Shown piece after piece: positions 44,830-55,200 of a stretch of 64,000 nt of DNA; position 1 is the stretch's first letter; each line of letters begins with the position of its first letter. Position numbers and translations under genes: made by a program. The notes beneath the pieces were generated by a model. That model did not search any database. It worked only from the letters and a program-made list of their open reading frames with translations, and was not told where the DNA came from. Source of the DNA: an uncultured Methanospirillum sp. (lineage in GTDB: Archaea > Halobacteriota > Methanomicrobia > Methanomicrobiales > Methanospirillaceae); the NCBI RefSeq assembly GCF_963668475.1, contig NZ_OY764544.1, positions 1,054,001-1,118,000 of the forward strand, given 5' to 3'.

Positions 44830-46770
44830 TTACGGGATTAACCGCCCTGAAATTGTGGTCGTAACTCCTGCCCTGACCGTCGCTGTACCGGACCAGTCCT
44901 GATATCCGCTCTTATTGATGGTGATGGTGTGCTCTCCGGCAGGAATTCCAATGATCTTCTTTGCAGTAGAATAGCCGGTACAGAGCCCGTCCAAAGTGAT
45001 CCTTCCACCTGAAGGAGTCGAACTCACAAAGACAGAGCCATTACTCCCCCCTGGAATCAGGGTTGTATCAATCGGTGTGGTATTCAGTGCAGCAACCATA
45101 ACGGCACCGGCCCAGTCTTTATACAGATCTTTCTTCAGGAGTACTGTATGAGTTCCCGGAGAGAGGCCGGTGATGGTGTTAGGTGTCTGGTATCCGGTAT
45201 CAGCCTGATCCACAAAGACAGAGGCACCTGATGGGTTTGAAGTGACCGCAATACTTCCCCCGGTCTGATCCATCAGAGCAACAAAGGGTGTTGTCATGCG
45301 GGCATTAATCCAAAACGTGGCGGTATAATTTGCATAGCCTGATTTGACAAGGGTCAGGTTATGTGTTCCCGGAGAGAGTGACCGTATATCAGATCTGGTC
45401 ACCATTCCGGTATCAGAACCGTCGATCCAGATCTCAGCGCCGATTGGCTTTGAAGAGACAGAGAGGGCTCCTTTTGGGGAGAGGGATGGTGAGGTCGTAG
45501 TTGTCTGATTGGCACAGATCGTGAACTCATCAGTATGATCGAAATACCATTCTTTTACAAGTTTCAGGGTGTGTACTCCGGATGTTAAATTTGAGATGAC
45601 TTTAGGCGTCTGATACCCGGTGTTCTTGCCATCGATCCAGATAGAAGCGCCTGATGGATTTGAAGAGACTGACAGGGTCCCGAGTCCGGATACAGAAGAG
45701 AAGGCAGTAGTAATTATGTCAAAGTATTGGGCATAATATTCGGTTCCCTGCTCAAATAAGGTCGCGTTGTAATTGAGATCCATCTTCAGTCTGAACAGAC
45801 CGCTGGGCCTGTTTTCCCTGACTCCCCAACTGTTCAGCACAGTCCAGTAGGATTCATTAACGGTATCATCATAGCCCACAATGAGAACAACATGACCCCC
45901 ATCTATCTCTGTGCCATTGTAAGGATCAGGGTTCCAGATAGCAGCTTCAGACTCGTTTCTCCAGAAAGATCTGAAATCCTTCCATCCCTCAATTGGGAGA
46001 TAGAATGTGTATATAACCGGAACACCTGCGTTTATCTGACTTTTTATTGTATTGATCGCTTGAGCCTGGCCCTGGTAAACATCCAGTGAGGTGTCAGATG
46101 CTGAAGATACCGGATAATTTGGTGCAGTTGCAATGGATGAAGCAGATATACCGGAAGGATGGCCTGAGTCCCAGTAATAGTCAGCGTAACTGGCATTGGT
46201 GTTTGACCAGGGAACCGCCTGATGCAGCGTGTCATTGTAAAAATCAGCCACCCAGTAGGACCAGCCACCATTACAGGCGTTGCCAGTCGAAGAGCCATTA
46301 TTCCAGTTCGAGTTGAAGTACTGGATTGAAAGTTGATCGCTGACGTTATTGCTGATGCTGTGGGTTACCTCAAGTGCCCCTGTTGAGGCCCACACCCAGC
46401 AGTTCCCACAATATCCTTGATCCCGTTTTTTACCGAGATACGGGACCGCAGGCAGGAGTGACTTTGAAGCAGCAGGGAGCGACTCTCCGGCAGAAGCAGC
46501 CACCATGGGCATCTGATTTCGGTATGACTTAAACTCCAAGAGTTGTTCGGAAGTAAAATGCATCAGTCCCCGGTCAAAATCAGCACCATCTGTCGATATT
46601 GATTGATCCCCGATGTCCGGACGTTCAGACTGGTTTTGCAGGGCAACTGATGAAATAGTCACCGGTGCCTGAACCAGATCTGCTGAACAGAACGGCGAAA
46701 CCAGGAAGAATAGAGAAAGGAAAAGCACGAAACACCAGAGGATACCGGCTTTATCAGATGAATATGTCAT
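44830..46770 (-). CDS. Secreted papain-like (C1) peptidase with four PEGA repeats
   Basis: A 646-residue exported protein: signal peptide (1-30), a propeptide-like region (~35-105) and a papain domain, with the nucleophile Cys124 in RDQGYCGNCWVWAST, His293 in GGHVVLIVGYDD and Asn313 in WTVLNSWGV. Residues ~365-646 carry four PEGA repeats of the same style as the C39 protein at 16336. The two proteins thus share a surface module but carry unrelated catalytic subfamilies of the papain fold. A TATA box (minus strand CATTTATATCC, 46792-46803) lies ~25 bases upstream of the ATG. Confidence 0.9.
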   Translation of the reverse strand: MTYSSDKAGILWCFVLFLSLFFLVSPFCSADLVQAPVTISSVALQNQSERPDIGDQSISTDGADFDRGLMHFTSEQLLEFKSYRNQMPMVAASAGESLPAASKSLLPAVPYLGKKRDQGYCGNCWVWASTGALEVTHSISNNVSDQLSIQYFNSNWNNGSSTGNACNGGWSYWVADFYNDTLHQAVPWSNTNASYADYYWDSGHPSGISASSIATAPNYPVSSASDTSLDVYQGQAQAINTIKSQINAGVPVIYTFYLPIEGWKDFRSFWRNESEAAIWNPDPYNGTEIDGGHVVLIVGYDDTVNESYWTVLNSWGVRENRPSGLFRLKMDLNYNATLFEQGTEYYAQYFDIITTAFSSVSGLGTLSVSSNPSGASIWIDGKNTGYQTPKVISNLTSGVHTLKLVKEWYFDHTDEFTICANQTTTTSPSLSPKGALSVSSKPIGAEIWIDGSDTGMVTRSDIRSLSPGTHNLTLVKSGYANYTATFWINARMTTPFVALMDQTGGSIAVTSNPSGASVFVDQADTGYQTPNTITGLSPGTHTVLLKKDLYKDWAGAVMVAALNTTPIDTTLIPGGSNGSVFVSSTPSGGRITLDGLCTGYSTAKKIIGIPAGEHTITINKSGYQDWSGTATVRAGVTTTISGRLIP

Positions 46771-46852
46771 TGGGTAAAAATAGGTTTTACCGGATATAAA
46801 TGATATGATACCGTATCGGCATCCAGGAACAGGATTTGAGCAATAACCGGGT

Positions 46853-49800
46853 TCAGACTATCCTGAACTTTCCAGCAGGCACCAGGATCTCAAACCTCGC
46901 CCCTTCTCCCGGGACACCGGTCTCCCTGATCGAAAGCCCGGTGATAGAGAGGATCTCCTGCACGAGAAAGAGCCCTATCCCGGTATGCTTCCCGTACCCA
47001 TGCCCGAAGATCAGCTCTTTTTCACTTGTTGGCACTCCGACTCCATCGTCTTCACAGATGATGACTATATGGTCAGCAGATTCCACGGCTGAAAACCGGA
47101 TATAGGTAATCTCTCCCCCATGCCTGATTGCGTTCTCAATAAGGGTGGTGAATACTTTTCTGAGGATGGGATCTGCATAGACATCCAGAGTGGCTGGAAC
47201 ATCGTTCTGCACAATATCACCATCAGGAGCAATCTCTGCCATCGCAGAACTGATAATCCCCCTGATCCTCTGCCACCCGCTTGATACAAACCCGAACCGC
47301 TCATATTCACGGGTGAACCCGATAGTCCGCTCTATCTGCTCGGCAGCTTCGGTGCAACTCCGGATATACTCCCTGGTCTTCTCAACATCAGGCGACTGCG
47401 ATGCCAGATCAAGAAGAAGTTCAAGTGCAGACACCTGGTTCAGAATATCATGGCGGGTGAGGCTGGTGAGCAGGTGAAGTTTATGGTTCGCTTCATAGAG
47501 GGCTGTTTCTGCCTGCTTGCGCTCGTGTATGTCCTGCAGCGTCCCGTGCATCCCGATGATCATCCTGTTCTCATCCCGCTTCACCCCACCGAACTCCTGG
47601 ATCCAGCAGGTACTACCGTCAGGTCTCACCATCTCGAGTTCGAGATTGTACGACTCACCTGTGGTAAGAGAATGGGCAATCGCCTGAACGAGCCGTTCCC
47701 AGCTTGAAGGGGTGAACATCCGTCGCTGCTCTGCAGAATTAGGAGCGGGCCGGCCAGGATCAATCCCGGCAATCACATAGATCTCCTCAGACCATGTTGT
47801 GCTTTCAGGATCGACGATCCAGTCCCAGGTACCAAAGTGTGCCAGACGGTGGGCCTCGTTAAGCCGTTCCTGGGCAGAGATCAACCCCTCCTCTGCTTCT
47901 CTGCGCGAGGTGATATCACGCCCGATACCGAGCACTCCGATCAGGGTTCCTGTCGAATCATACATCGGTGTCTTGATCGTATCCAGCAACGCACGATGTC
48001 CGTCATCGGCGAAGGTGATCCACTCCTCGTTCCTGCCAGGATTGCCAGATTCGATCACCTTCCGGTCGTAGGAGAGGAAGAACTCTGCGAGTTCGGAACT
48101 CATAAAGTCATAATCGGTCTTTCCGACAATGTCACACTCTTTAGCACCTAAAAACCGTTCAAACATGGGGTTACAGGCGATGTAAACCCCTTTCGTATCC
48201 TTGAGCCAGATAAGATCGGGAAGCGTCTGCACCAGTGTGGAGAGCCTGCCTTCGCTCACGCGAAGGGCATCTTCTGCCAGTTTTCGTTCCGTGATATCAG
48301 TGATGAAGTTCAGCGTCGCAGGATTGCCTTCCCACTCGACAAGTACTGCACTGATCTCGACCCAGACTATTTTCCCATCAACTCTCACGAGCCTGAACTG
48401 ATACCGGGAAGGAATGTCCAAGCCTTCGAGCCGCTTTTTATACCGTTCTGATACCATCGCCCGGTCATCAGGGTGAATAAACGTTACAAACGGCAGAGAG
48501 AGGAGATCTTGTTTCGGGTATCCGGTGATCTCCTCCATCCTGGTATTGGCAAGCTGCAGCCGGTCTTTCTGTGTTACCACGATACCATCGTTGGCGTGTT
48601 CGATCAGCTGTCTGTACTTTTCCTCATTCTCCCTGACTGATGCAAGAAGGAGATCGCGTTCGTGGACGATCCGTGCAAGTTTGATGTTGCTCCAGCTGAC
48701 CTGGGTAACGAGCAGGATGAATCTCGTATAAAACTGCATCGCAGCATCGATCTTCTCCCTGCTCAGCCTGGGGACCTTCTCAAGGGCCTCAAGGTATCCA
48801 CCGGTGTCAAACCCGTAATGGTGAGCCTGCTCCCTGAAGAGATCCTCGTCAACAACCTCATCATCATAGAAGAACTGGCCGAGGAAGAGATTTCCCAGGT
48901 GAACACCACCGACCATGATCGGGGTTGAGATATCCCACATGTGATTCTTACACCGGTATGTCTTGTATGTCCCGGGAAGAACACCCTGCGAGAGGACGGT
49001 ATCACTCTCTACACAGTTTCTGCAGGTCTCAGGGTTGGCACGGTGAAATTTCGTGCAGATATCCTGCCACCCTGCTGCAACCAGGATTGTGCCCTGGAGA
49101 TCAAGAATGGCAACCAGGATTCCGGTCAGCGAATGGAAATCATTCATGATCCGCTGAATCTGTGGCACATCAATGATGTCTGAAAGATTCAGGACATCGA
49201 TACCGCCTTCAGGCGAGAGGAGAGCATCGAGTTTTTTGCGGATCAGAGTCTCACTCTCACGCAATCTCTCTTCAGCCTGCTTTAAGTCGGTGATATCGGT
49301 TGCTATCTCCAGCCTGACCAGCCTTCCATTATTCCAGCGTATCGCCCGGTCCCGGCAGTCATACCATCTGCCGTTCTTCGTGTTCAGAAACTCCCAGTGG
49401 TGCACATCGGTAGGCCCCGACTCATCGACAAGCAGGTGATTTGTACAGAACGGACACGGCCCGGACTGGTTCTGCTGGATGTACTCGTAGCATCTCTTTC
49501 CTGCAAAATCCCCGAAGATACCCCTTCCCTGCCGGTTCAGAAAGAGGATCTCGTAGGTTTCCATGTCTGCGACATACACGACAGCGTCAATACTGTCAAG
49601 GATGGTGTAGAGCTCTGCCTGAACCTCTTCAACAAGCGGGACATGGCTTCCCGGGATGACGATATCCTTCTGATCAGCAGGCCCGGTAACTGCTGCAGGT
49701 GAATGTTTCCGCAGGTACTCGAGGATCTTTTCAGACTCAAACGACCGCTGATCAACCTGCGTGATCATCTTGTCTATCCGCTCCACCTGATCCATGATGA

Positions 49801-51778
49801 TACCGGTTCCATCATCATCGCTCATATCAGCGGATATGGCAATCAAAGTCAGGGGATTTCTGATCTCATCGTTTAGAAACGAGAGTTGGATAAGATTCTT
49901 CTGAATCTGCTTAATGGCACGGTCCTTCTCGTATTCGAGCCGTTTCTGATCGGTGATATCACGGCCCTGCGCAATGGTTGCAACCGGTGTCGTCCCGTCA
50001 GGTGAGTACAGAGTGGCAGAGTTCCAGACCACGGTCCTGATTGAGCCATCATTTCTACTGACCTCAAGCTCGACTGTCTCCCACCTGACACCGTCCCTGG
50101 TGGTCTGAACAAGCCTCTCTGATCGATCCAGGGCACCGGCAGGGAAGAGCGTCATTATCTTCTCTCCCACGAGTACACCAGCAGATCTTCCGACCAGATC
50201 CTCAAACGCCCGGTTGATCCGTGTAATACGAAACGACGAATCCCAGACGATGATCGGAACATTCGCGATTGAGAGGAGGTTTTCGAGGTACTCAGTCGTC
50301 TCTCTGAGCCTCTCTTCTGACATGGAGAGGGCGTTGAACTGCGATCTCAGTTCCTCTTCAGCGCCTGTGAGTTCTTCGTACGCTGCACCGAGTTCTTCAT
50401 TATTGGAGCCCAGTTCTCTGATCAGGCGTTCATTTTCCCCGGATATCTCATGCTGCTCGGTAACATCCTGGATGATGCCGACAGTCCTGACAAGTCTCCC
50501 GTCATGGTCCAGTTCCCGCCTACCTATGGCATGGATCGTGCGGGAAGGAGATCCGTCAGCGGGATTGATTGTGAGCAGAATATTGCAGTCTGCTTCTCCA
50601 TCGAGAAGATCTCCAAATGTAGGACCATTCTGGGAGGCTACAATACAACGCTCAAGGTCGGAGAGCGAGTACTCCCTGGCAACCGGAGGAAAACCGTAAA
50701 TCCGCGACGCTTCTGGTGACTGCCAGACCATGCGTGATTCAGGGTTGTATACCCAGGATCCGCTTTTTCCGATCTCCTGCGCCATAAGGAGCAGTTCCTG
50801 GCTTTCCTTGAGTTCCTGCTCTGATCTTCTCCGCTCTGCCTCTGCCTGTTCCAGTTCATCACCGAGGGTAATGGAGAGCCGGGATACCACCACGTATACA
50901 ATCACCACCGAGATGATGACCCAGAATGCAGATGAGAGAACGATGGTACTGTCTGCTCTTCCACCGATGAGAATTGTAACCCAGCTCAGAAGCAGGGTAA
51001 GTAATATGATCACCGGTAGCAGACCGCGAAGGAGTCTGGCACTGACAGACGGCCCTGAAACCCGGGACAGCGGCCAGGTACCAGGGCCGCTGATGGCAAC
51101 AAGCCCGGTTCCGAGTGTGCAGAGAGCCACCGTGGTTGGAAATGCAACAGGGATGACAGAGCCACCGTAAAGCAGCGGGGCATCATACCAGTACCCGAGG
51201 ATCATCACTCCGCTGACGCAGGAGACGGCTGTTCCGATGAGGGCAGCATATCCTGTTCTTTTGCATGAAAAAGTCCTTTTCACCAGTCCTACCTGGGGCC
51301 CCCAATGGGGCACCGTTGGGGTTTTTATGGTGAGCAGGAGCCCAGAACTTACAAGCAGGAAACAGAGAGCAGTTACCGGCGACATCCTTCCTATGGGGAC
51401 AGAACCCAGTGTATCAGTCGGGTGGAAGAGCAGGAAGTCAAGCTGCAGGTCATACCTGCTGATGGACCCGATGATGGTTATTCCTGCCAGGAGAACTCCG
51501 AAGCAGGAGATAATCACGATCACATGGCGGGAGTATGCGTGCGCAGGACAGAGCGCCGCACAACAGATGGCACAACCAAGAAGGATGACGAGGAGTGAGG
51601 TGTTTGGGGCCATCGGGATGTAATCAACTCTGATACCGGACAGTGTCCTGATATTCAGAACCCATCCGGTAAAGGCGATACTGCCGATGATGACAGCCAG
51701 GAATCCGCAGGACAGGGCAATCCGGTCATACAGCGAAGCGGAGCAGAGAGCTGGGGGTATAACACCGAGTCCTCGCAT
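46853..51778 (-). CDS. Giant membrane-bound PAS/PocR histidine kinase
   Basis: A 1641-residue sensor kinase starting at ATG 51778, which has AGAGGA 8 bases upstream (a GTG at 51838 is less likely). About eight membrane helices fill residues 1-300. Then PAS1 (~325-430), PAS2 (~480-605), an unaccompanied dimerisation-helix remnant FLNDEIRNPLTLI (~640), PAS3 (~720-830), a PocR domain (~860-1030; NDFHSLTGILVAILD, DICTKFHRANPETCRNCVESD), PAS4, PAS5 and PAS6 (~1050-1420), then the true HisKA LLTSLTRHDILNQVS and an ATPase lobe (LIENAIRHGGE, CEDDGVGVPTSEK, GIGLFLVQEIL). The loop between membrane helices 4 and 5 is encoded by the 62-base repeat at 51259-51320. Confidence 0.92.
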   Translation of the reverse strand: MRGLGVIPPALCSASLYDRIALSCGFLAVIIGSIAFTGWVLNIRTLSGIRVDYIPMAPNTSLLVILLGCAICCAALCPAHAYSRHVIVIISCFGVLLAGITIIGSISRYDLQLDFLLFHPTDTLGSVPIGRMSPVTALCFLLVSSGLLLTIKTPTVPHWGPQVGLVKRTFSCKRTGYAALIGTAVSCVSGVMILGYWYDAPLLYGGSVIPVAFPTTVALCTLGTGLVAISGPGTWPLSRVSGPSVSARLLRGLLPVIILLTLLLSWVTILIGGRADSTIVLSSAFWVIISVVIVYVVVSRLSITLGDELEQAEAERRRSEQELKESQELLLMAQEIGKSGSWVYNPESRMVWQSPEASRIYGFPPVAREYSLSDLERCIVASQNGPTFGDLLDGEADCNILLTINPADGSPSRTIHAIGRRELDHDGRLVRTVGIIQDVTEQHEISGENERLIRELGSNNEELGAAYEELTGAEEELRSQFNALSMSEERLRETTEYLENLLSIANVPIIVWDSSFRITRINRAFEDLVGRSAGVLVGEKIMTLFPAGALDRSERLVQTTRDGVRWETVELEVSRNDGSIRTVVWNSATLYSPDGTTPVATIAQGRDITDQKRLEYEKDRAIKQIQKNLIQLSFLNDEIRNPLTLIAISADMSDDDGTGIIMDQVERIDKMITQVDQRSFESEKILEYLRKHSPAAVTGPADQKDIVIPGSHVPLVEEVQAELYTILDSIDAVVYVADMETYEILFLNRQGRGIFGDFAGKRCYEYIQQNQSGPCPFCTNHLLVDESGPTDVHHWEFLNTKNGRWYDCRDRAIRWNNGRLVRLEIATDITDLKQAEERLRESETLIRKKLDALLSPEGGIDVLNLSDIIDVPQIQRIMNDFHSLTGILVAILDLQGTILVAAGWQDICTKFHRANPETCRNCVESDTVLSQGVLPGTYKTYRCKNHMWDISTPIMVGGVHLGNLFLGQFFYDDEVVDEDLFREQAHHYGFDTGGYLEALEKVPRLSREKIDAAMQFYTRFILLVTQVSWSNIKLARIVHERDLLLASVRENEEKYRQLIEHANDGIVVTQKDRLQLANTRMEEITGYPKQDLLSLPFVTFIHPDDRAMVSERYKKRLEGLDIPSRYQFRLVRVDGKIVWVEISAVLVEWEGNPATLNFITDITERKLAEDALRVSEGRLSTLVQTLPDLIWLKDTKGVYIACNPMFERFLGAKECDIVGKTDYDFMSSELAEFFLSYDRKVIESGNPGRNEEWITFADDGHRALLDTIKTPMYDSTGTLIGVLGIGRDITSRREAEEGLISAQERLNEAHRLAHFGTWDWIVDPESTTWSEEIYVIAGIDPGRPAPNSAEQRRMFTPSSWERLVQAIAHSLTTGESYNLELEMVRPDGSTCWIQEFGGVKRDENRMIIGMHGTLQDIHERKQAETALYEANHKLHLLTSLTRHDILNQVSALELLLDLASQSPDVEKTREYIRSCTEAAEQIERTIGFTREYERFGFVSSGWQRIRGIISSAMAEIAPDGDIVQNDVPATLDVYADPILRKVFTTLIENAIRHGGEITYIRFSAVESADHIVIICEDDGVGVPTSEKELIFGHGYGKHTGIGLFLVQEILSITGLSIRETGVPGEGARFEILVPAGKFRIV
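51259..51320 (-). repeat. 62-bp double-hairpin dispersed repeat, copy inside the giant kinase gene
   Basis: On the minus strand this is 60/62 identical to 42827-42888. It lies in the reading frame of the kinase and encodes about 21 residues (PTVPHWGPQVGLVKRTFSC) in a loop between two membrane helices, about 155-175 residues from the start. The frame stays open through it, so the host protein tolerates it. The intergenic copy shows the element exists independently of this protein. Confidence 0.8.
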
Positions 51779-52278
51779 CTGGTATCCTCTCCCCTTATCC
51801 TTCGCTGATATTGAACCTTCGCACCAGGTGTTGATCACATACGTTCAAGGTGCCGACACCCGATCCTGCGATCCGGAGGAAAGAGAGGAACTATACATGA
51901 TCCAGAAAGGTGTGGGATCCGAGCGGGAGCTGTTCAAATCACCCGGAAGTGCAAACAGGGCGCGGATTATGCCCCGTTAGAGAGGCCAATTTAAGTATAT
52001 ATCTGAATAAAGCTTTGTGAAGATGGGAAACAACTCAACAGAGATCATGAAACCCAATCAGAACGCTAACTCCTTGACATGGACGGTGATATCAGCAGGA
52101 GAAATTGGGTAATGAGTCGATGGAGGGTTCCACAACTGGAGTACCATGAAGAAGAAAAGAACTGAAGAACCCCGCACAACCCTTCTCTATCTTGGCGGAC
52201 CGGGAAGATCGGCGGGGGTAGAGTATGAGTATAATTTTTTGAACTCTTTTTACTTTCTGTCACCCGGAGATGAACTCC
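51779..52278. other. Intergenic region upstream of the primase-helicase
   Basis: Between the divergent kinase and primase genes there is no clear gene. A TATA-like AAGTATATATC lies at about 51993-52003. A 29-codon frame starting at 52023 and a 46-codon frame at 52146-52286, overlapping the primase start, are possible but have no family features. GGAGATGA at 52267-52274 is the primase ribosome site. Confidence 0.4.
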
Positions 52279-55200
52279 ATGTCTGAAAGGCAGGGAGTTC
52301 AGGGTGTACAGGATCATCATGTGACTGATACCCGCGAAGCATACAGCGTATCACACCCGATCCGTTCTGCATGCAACCTGCTCTTCTCACCCGGGCAGAC
52401 CGTTGAGGTTAGGCTTATCGGAAAGCGTGGTGCAGCATCAGGGTTCTTTAACGACTATGACCGCCTGGAGAGTGCGGTAACCCTGCTTGAGAACAGGGGA
52501 GAGTATGCCGGAGCGTATGTCACACTCAACCCGGTGAATCCGGATCTGCTTGCACGACGGGCAAACCGGATCGAGACACGGCTTGGAAGGGATGAGAAGT
52601 CGGCAGGTGATACAGACATCATCTCCCGCCGCTGGCTCCCGATAGACATCGACCCGGTCAGACCGTCGGGTGTCTCCTCCACCAGGGAGGAGCACGAGGC
52701 TGCAGGAGCGATGGCAGAGAGGATTCGCACGTACCTCACCAGTATAGGGTGGCCAGAACCAGTGGTTGCAGATTCGGGAAACGGGGCACATCTTCTGTAC
52801 CGTATCGATCTGCCTAACGACGAACAGTCCAGAGATCTCATCAAAAGAGTTCTGGAGAACATGCTCATCCTCTTCTCTGATGAGAAGGCCTCGGTTGATA
52901 CCTCGGTCTTCAACGCGGCCCGGATCTGGAAACTCTACGGGACAACAAGCAGGAAAGGGGATAACATTGCAGCAAGACCACATCGCAAGGCTGTTGTTCT
53001 CTCAATACCGCCAGTGATCGATATGGTATCTGTAGATCTGCTCACCAGTATGGCAGGCATCTTCCCTGATCAGCCACCGGTTCAGAAAGAGCGAAAGGAT
53101 GGAAGTGTCGGTGACCTGGGAGCATGGCTCTCCGGTCACGGGCTCTCGTATACCCGGAAACCGTATGCAGGCGGATTGATCTTCGTGCTCAGGGAATGCC
53201 CGTTCTCATCTGAACATACAGACGGGGCATACGCGATCCAGTTCCCAAACGGTGCCATATTCGCAGGATGTCATCATTCCTCATGGGGGGGAGGAAGACA
53301 ACGGTGGCAGGAACTCAGAGAGCAACTTGAGGGGAGGAGGTCTGTCACAAGGAGAGGTTGTCCTGAACCGGAGATAGGCCGGAGTGCTGCAGAAGATCAG
53401 ATTCAGGAGAAGAATACAGCTGTTGCTCCGGTACGCGAGGAGATACAACGCCAAGCAGAGAGTCTCCTCTGTGATGGCAATCCACTCGGGTATATGTTGG
53501 AGACCTTTGCCCTTGAACACGAGGGAGACCAGACCGTTGCAGAGTCGCTGGTAATGTCTCTCGCCTCGCGGCTTGTGCTGAACAGCAAGGGACTGCATGT
53601 ATCGATCACCGGTGAGTCAGGGAAAGGAAAGAGTCACGCCATCAAGAGCATGCTCAGGCAGGTGCCCCCCGCAAGCCGGCTTGACGGAAGACTCAGCGAG
53701 AAGGCACTGTTCTACATAAACGGACTCAAACCCGGGACTGTGATCGCCCTTGATGACCAGGCCCTCTCGGATCAGATGCAGGAGATCCTCAAGGGAGTCA
53801 CAAGTTCGTTTGACTCCCGGTTTGTGTATAGAACGGTATCAAAAGACCGGACAGCCCAGGAATGTATCATTCCTGAACGGTGTGTCTGGTGGATTGCGAA
53901 GGTGGACGGAACCGGGGATGACCAGGTTTATAATCGGATGCTGACCTGCTGGATAGATGACAGTGAAGAGCAGGATGTCAGGGTGCTTGACAGGAGTCTC
54001 TCCCATGCCTCGTGCGGCCCAGTCTGTAGTGAAAGCGAACGCGATGAGAACCAGATCTGCCAGGAGATCTGGGACGCCCTTATCCCAGCATTCGTGATAG
54101 TGCCGTTTGCAGACCGGATCAGGTTTGCTTCAGCCGCCAACCGGAGAAACCCTGACATGCTGCTGGACCTGATCAAGGCATCAGCGGTTCTCATGCAGCA
54201 GCAGCGTGCTGAAGACGAGATGTACGGAATCAGGTGTATCTATGCGACAGAAGAGGACTTCACCGTGGCAACCAGGCTCTATACAGCATTGAGCGGGGAG
54301 AGTGGAAGCCAGGCATCAAAACTCACGAGGAGAGAAGCAGAACTGGTTGCTATAATGAACTCGGCAGGAAGGCCTGAACTGACAATCAGCGATCTGCAGA
54401 CGCTTTCAGAATGGAGTAACAGCACGATTCACAAACTGCTGAACGGATATTTGAGTAAGGGGCAGATCTACTCAGGTCTTCTGGCAAAATGTTCGGCAGT
54501 CTCGTTCTATGACCGGACCGTGACATCAGGTTCTGATGGAAGACACACACAAAAGCGACAGAGGGTGTACACCTGGGATCCATCCCTGTATCTTACCTGG
54601 TCAGAGGGAGGAGTTGTCTGGCTGGCACCTGTGGAGAGGGGGTCTGATCTCACAGATGAGGGTCCGGGCGGCAGTGCGGCAGAAGATGACTCAAAGCGGA
54701 ACGATGCGGGAGGCTGCCGCTCTGAAAAAGGGAATGAATCCTCTTCTGATTCTAATAATATACAAGATAATAGAGATTCAGATCAGAGAGCGGCAGAAGG
54801 TGGAGGTATGAAGCAGTGTGGGTGTGAGGATAAAAAGGGGCGGTGCAGTACCTCTGATCCCGGGATCTGCCGCATAGCCGCCCACGTGGATCAGATCTCA
54901 CCAGATGACGGCATAACGCCCGAAAGGGGTGTAGAATGCAGAGCGGGTGATCAGCATACCCTGCCGCATGGTGCCGCTTCTGCCGCCCGGAATGATGAAC
55001 CACAGATCAGGTCTGCAGATTTTGCCGAGGTGGATGGATGGCCGGAGAAGAGACCATGTTCAGTCTGTGGGAGTCCATACACCAGGTATCAGGAGAGAAA
55101 TACTCACGGAAAAGCGGAGAGACGGGTGCTCTGCCCGATCTGCTTTGAGGCTGCCCAGGTCAGGGAAGCCCTCTCTGTCAGGACGATTCCGGGAATCATC

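Noticed and set aside
52146..52286. 46-codon frame overlapping the primase start
   Set aside because: No ribosome site and no family; it may be chance, though translational coupling cannot be excluded.
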